Source: an uncultured Haemophilus sp. (lineage in GTDB: Bacteria; Pseudomonadota; Gammaproteobacteria; Enterobacterales; Pasteurellaceae). From it: a DNA stretch of 6,356 nucleotides. Positions 5,549 to 6,356 of the stretch are shown piece by piece. Made by a program: the position numbers and the translations under genes. The notes beneath the pieces were generated by a model that saw only the letters and a list, made by a program, of their open reading frames with translations, had not been told where the DNA came from and searched no databases. The stretch covers positions 1-6,356 of the forward strand of contig CAUGKJ010000052.1 of the NCBI GenBank assembly GCA_959600045.1, given 5' to 3'. Within the stretch, counting starts at the first letter, position 1. Each line of letters begins with the position of its first letter.

Positions 5549-6356
5549 ATGAATTTGTTTTTAACTCAATCTCCGCAAATTGGTGCGGCAAAAGCCTATT
5601 TACTTCGCCAAGCATTGTGCATGGCAGCGAAAAAAGCCAATCATACTGTGGTTGAACAAGCGACAGATGCGGATTTAGTGATTGTTTTCGGATCTAGTTT
5701 GCCAAACTCTGCTGAACTTGTGGGCAAAAAAGTCTTTTTAGTCAATGAAGATGCGGCGATTGCTTCACCTGAAGTCACGCTGACGAATGCACTCAATCAA
5801 GCAGTGGACTATGTTCAACCCGCTCAAAGTGCGGTTGGATTTGGCGGTGTTTCTGGCGTCAAAAATATTGTCGCGGTGACAGCTTGCCCGACGGGGGTTG
5901 CGCATACCTTTATGTCTGCTGAAGCTATTGAAACCTATGCAAAAAAACAAGGTTGGCAGGTAAAAGTCGAAACGCGAGGTCAAGTGGGCGCAGGTAATGA
6001 AATTACTCCTGAAGAAGTTGCTGCTGCAGATTTAGTCTTTGTTGCAGCCGATATTGATGTGCCGTTAGATAAGTTCCAAGGAAAACCGATGTATCGTACT
6101 TCGACCGGTTTAGCGTTAAAGAAAACCGCACAGGAATTCGATAAGGCATTTAAAGAAGCGAAAATTTATGAAGGCGGCGCAGCAAAATCTTCTTCGAAAT
6201 CAGAAGAAAGCGGTGAGAAAAAAGGTGTCTATAAACATTTGATGACCGGCGTGTCGCACATGTTGCCGTTGGTGGTTGCCGGTGGTTTATTAATCGCGAT
6301 TTCCTTTATGTTTGGTATCGAAGCCTTCAAAGATGAAACAATCTTCCATGGTATTC
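5549..6356 (+). CDS. fruA: FruA: fructose-specific PTS permease EIIB'-EIIB-EIIC (partial, 3' end outside window)
   Basis: An open frame of 269 codons running off the right edge; E. coli FruA is about 563 residues, so roughly the first half is present. It encodes the membrane permease that imports fructose as fructose-1-phosphate. Domains: a degenerate EIIB' (about 1-90) that aligns with EIIB but has TQSP where the active-site block would be and so lacks the cysteine; a functional EIIB (about 105-200) with VTACPTGVAHTFM (110-122) and the phosphorylated Cys113; a Ser/Lys/Glu-rich linker (about 205-225); and the start of EIIC with GVYKHLMTGVSHMLP (226-240) leading into the first membrane helix (about 238-256). 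It starts 4 bases after the fruK stop with a good SD. Phosphate comes from FruB His62. No frameshift is visible in the part present. Confidence 0.95.
   Translation, partial: MNLFLTQSPQIGAAKAYLLRQALCMAAKKANHTVVEQATDADLVIVFGSSLPNSAELVGKKVFLVNEDAAIASPEVTLTNALNQAVDYVQPAQSAVGFGGVSGVKNIVAVTACPTGVAHTFMSAEAIETYAKKQGWQVKVETRGQVGAGNEITPEEVAAADLVFVAADIDVPLDKFQGKPMYRTSTGLALKKTAQEFDKAFKEAKIYEGGAAKSSSKSEESGEKKGVYKHLMTGVSHMLPLVVAGGLLIAISFMFGIEAFKDETIFHGI
5827..5835 (+). repeat. DNA uptake signal sequence (USS), perfect 9-mer
   Basis: AAGTGCGGT inside fruA, between EIIB' and EIIB, preceded by A and followed by TGGATTT. It is read as part of Gln-Ser-Ala-Val. Confidence 0.9.

Noticed and set aside
1033..5983. 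Minus-strand open frames of 60-110 codons overlapping paeA, fruB, fruK and fruA
   Set aside because: All lie antisense to clearly conserved genes, have low-complexity or unrecognisable products, and lack convincing start signals.
1..6356. A defence island, mobile element, CRISPR array or other new multi-gene system
   Set aside because: Every sizeable frame is explained by core-type genes; there are no transposase, integrase, nuclease-array or short regularly spaced repeats beyond uptake signals and the HPr duplication.

Overview
The window looks like chromosomal DNA of a Haemophilus-type member of the Pasteurellaceae. The evidence is low-GC coding sequence, seven perfect copies of the 9-base DNA uptake signal sequence AAGTGCGGT (five on the + strand, two on the - strand), and proteins that resemble enteric gammaproteobacterial orthologues closely but not identically. 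The species cannot be fixed from this window alone. All recognised genes are on the + strand.

Layout. (1) 1-423: the C-terminal half of a TatD-family metal-dependent hydrolase of the YcfH type, cut by the left edge. (2) 450-974: a small membrane-anchored DUF1523-type protein, close enough to be co-transcribed with the first gene. (3) 1085-2395: an inner-membrane DUF21/CBS/CorC-HlyC protein that matches E. coli YtfL (PaeA), reported to export cadaverine and putrescine. (4) 2477-3007: an unrecognised lipoprotein with its own likely promoter (perfect TATAAT -10) and a hairpin at the predicted 5' end of its mRNA; it ends in a strong intrinsic terminator at 3016-3056. (5) 3082 to the right edge: the fructose phosphotransferase operon fruB-fruK-fruA, with fruA cut off after its first membrane segment begins.

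The fru genes form one pathway. FruB (EIIA-linker-HPr-HPr) carries phosphate from Enzyme I to FruA (EIIB'-EIIB-EIIC). FruA imports fructose as fructose-1-phosphate, and FruK phosphorylates that to fructose-1,6-bisphosphate. The two most notable features are that FruB carries two intact HPr domains in tandem (active-site His304 and His427, about 73% identical by hand count), and that a strong terminator lies so close to fruB that no conventional promoter fits downstream of it. Transcription of fruBKA must therefore start upstream of or within the terminator and pass through or around it.

I see no CRISPR array, insertion sequence, prophage gene, tRNA, rRNA or novel multi-gene system. This is mostly a conserved core-genome region; its unknowns are the lipoprotein, the DUF1523 protein and the control of fru.
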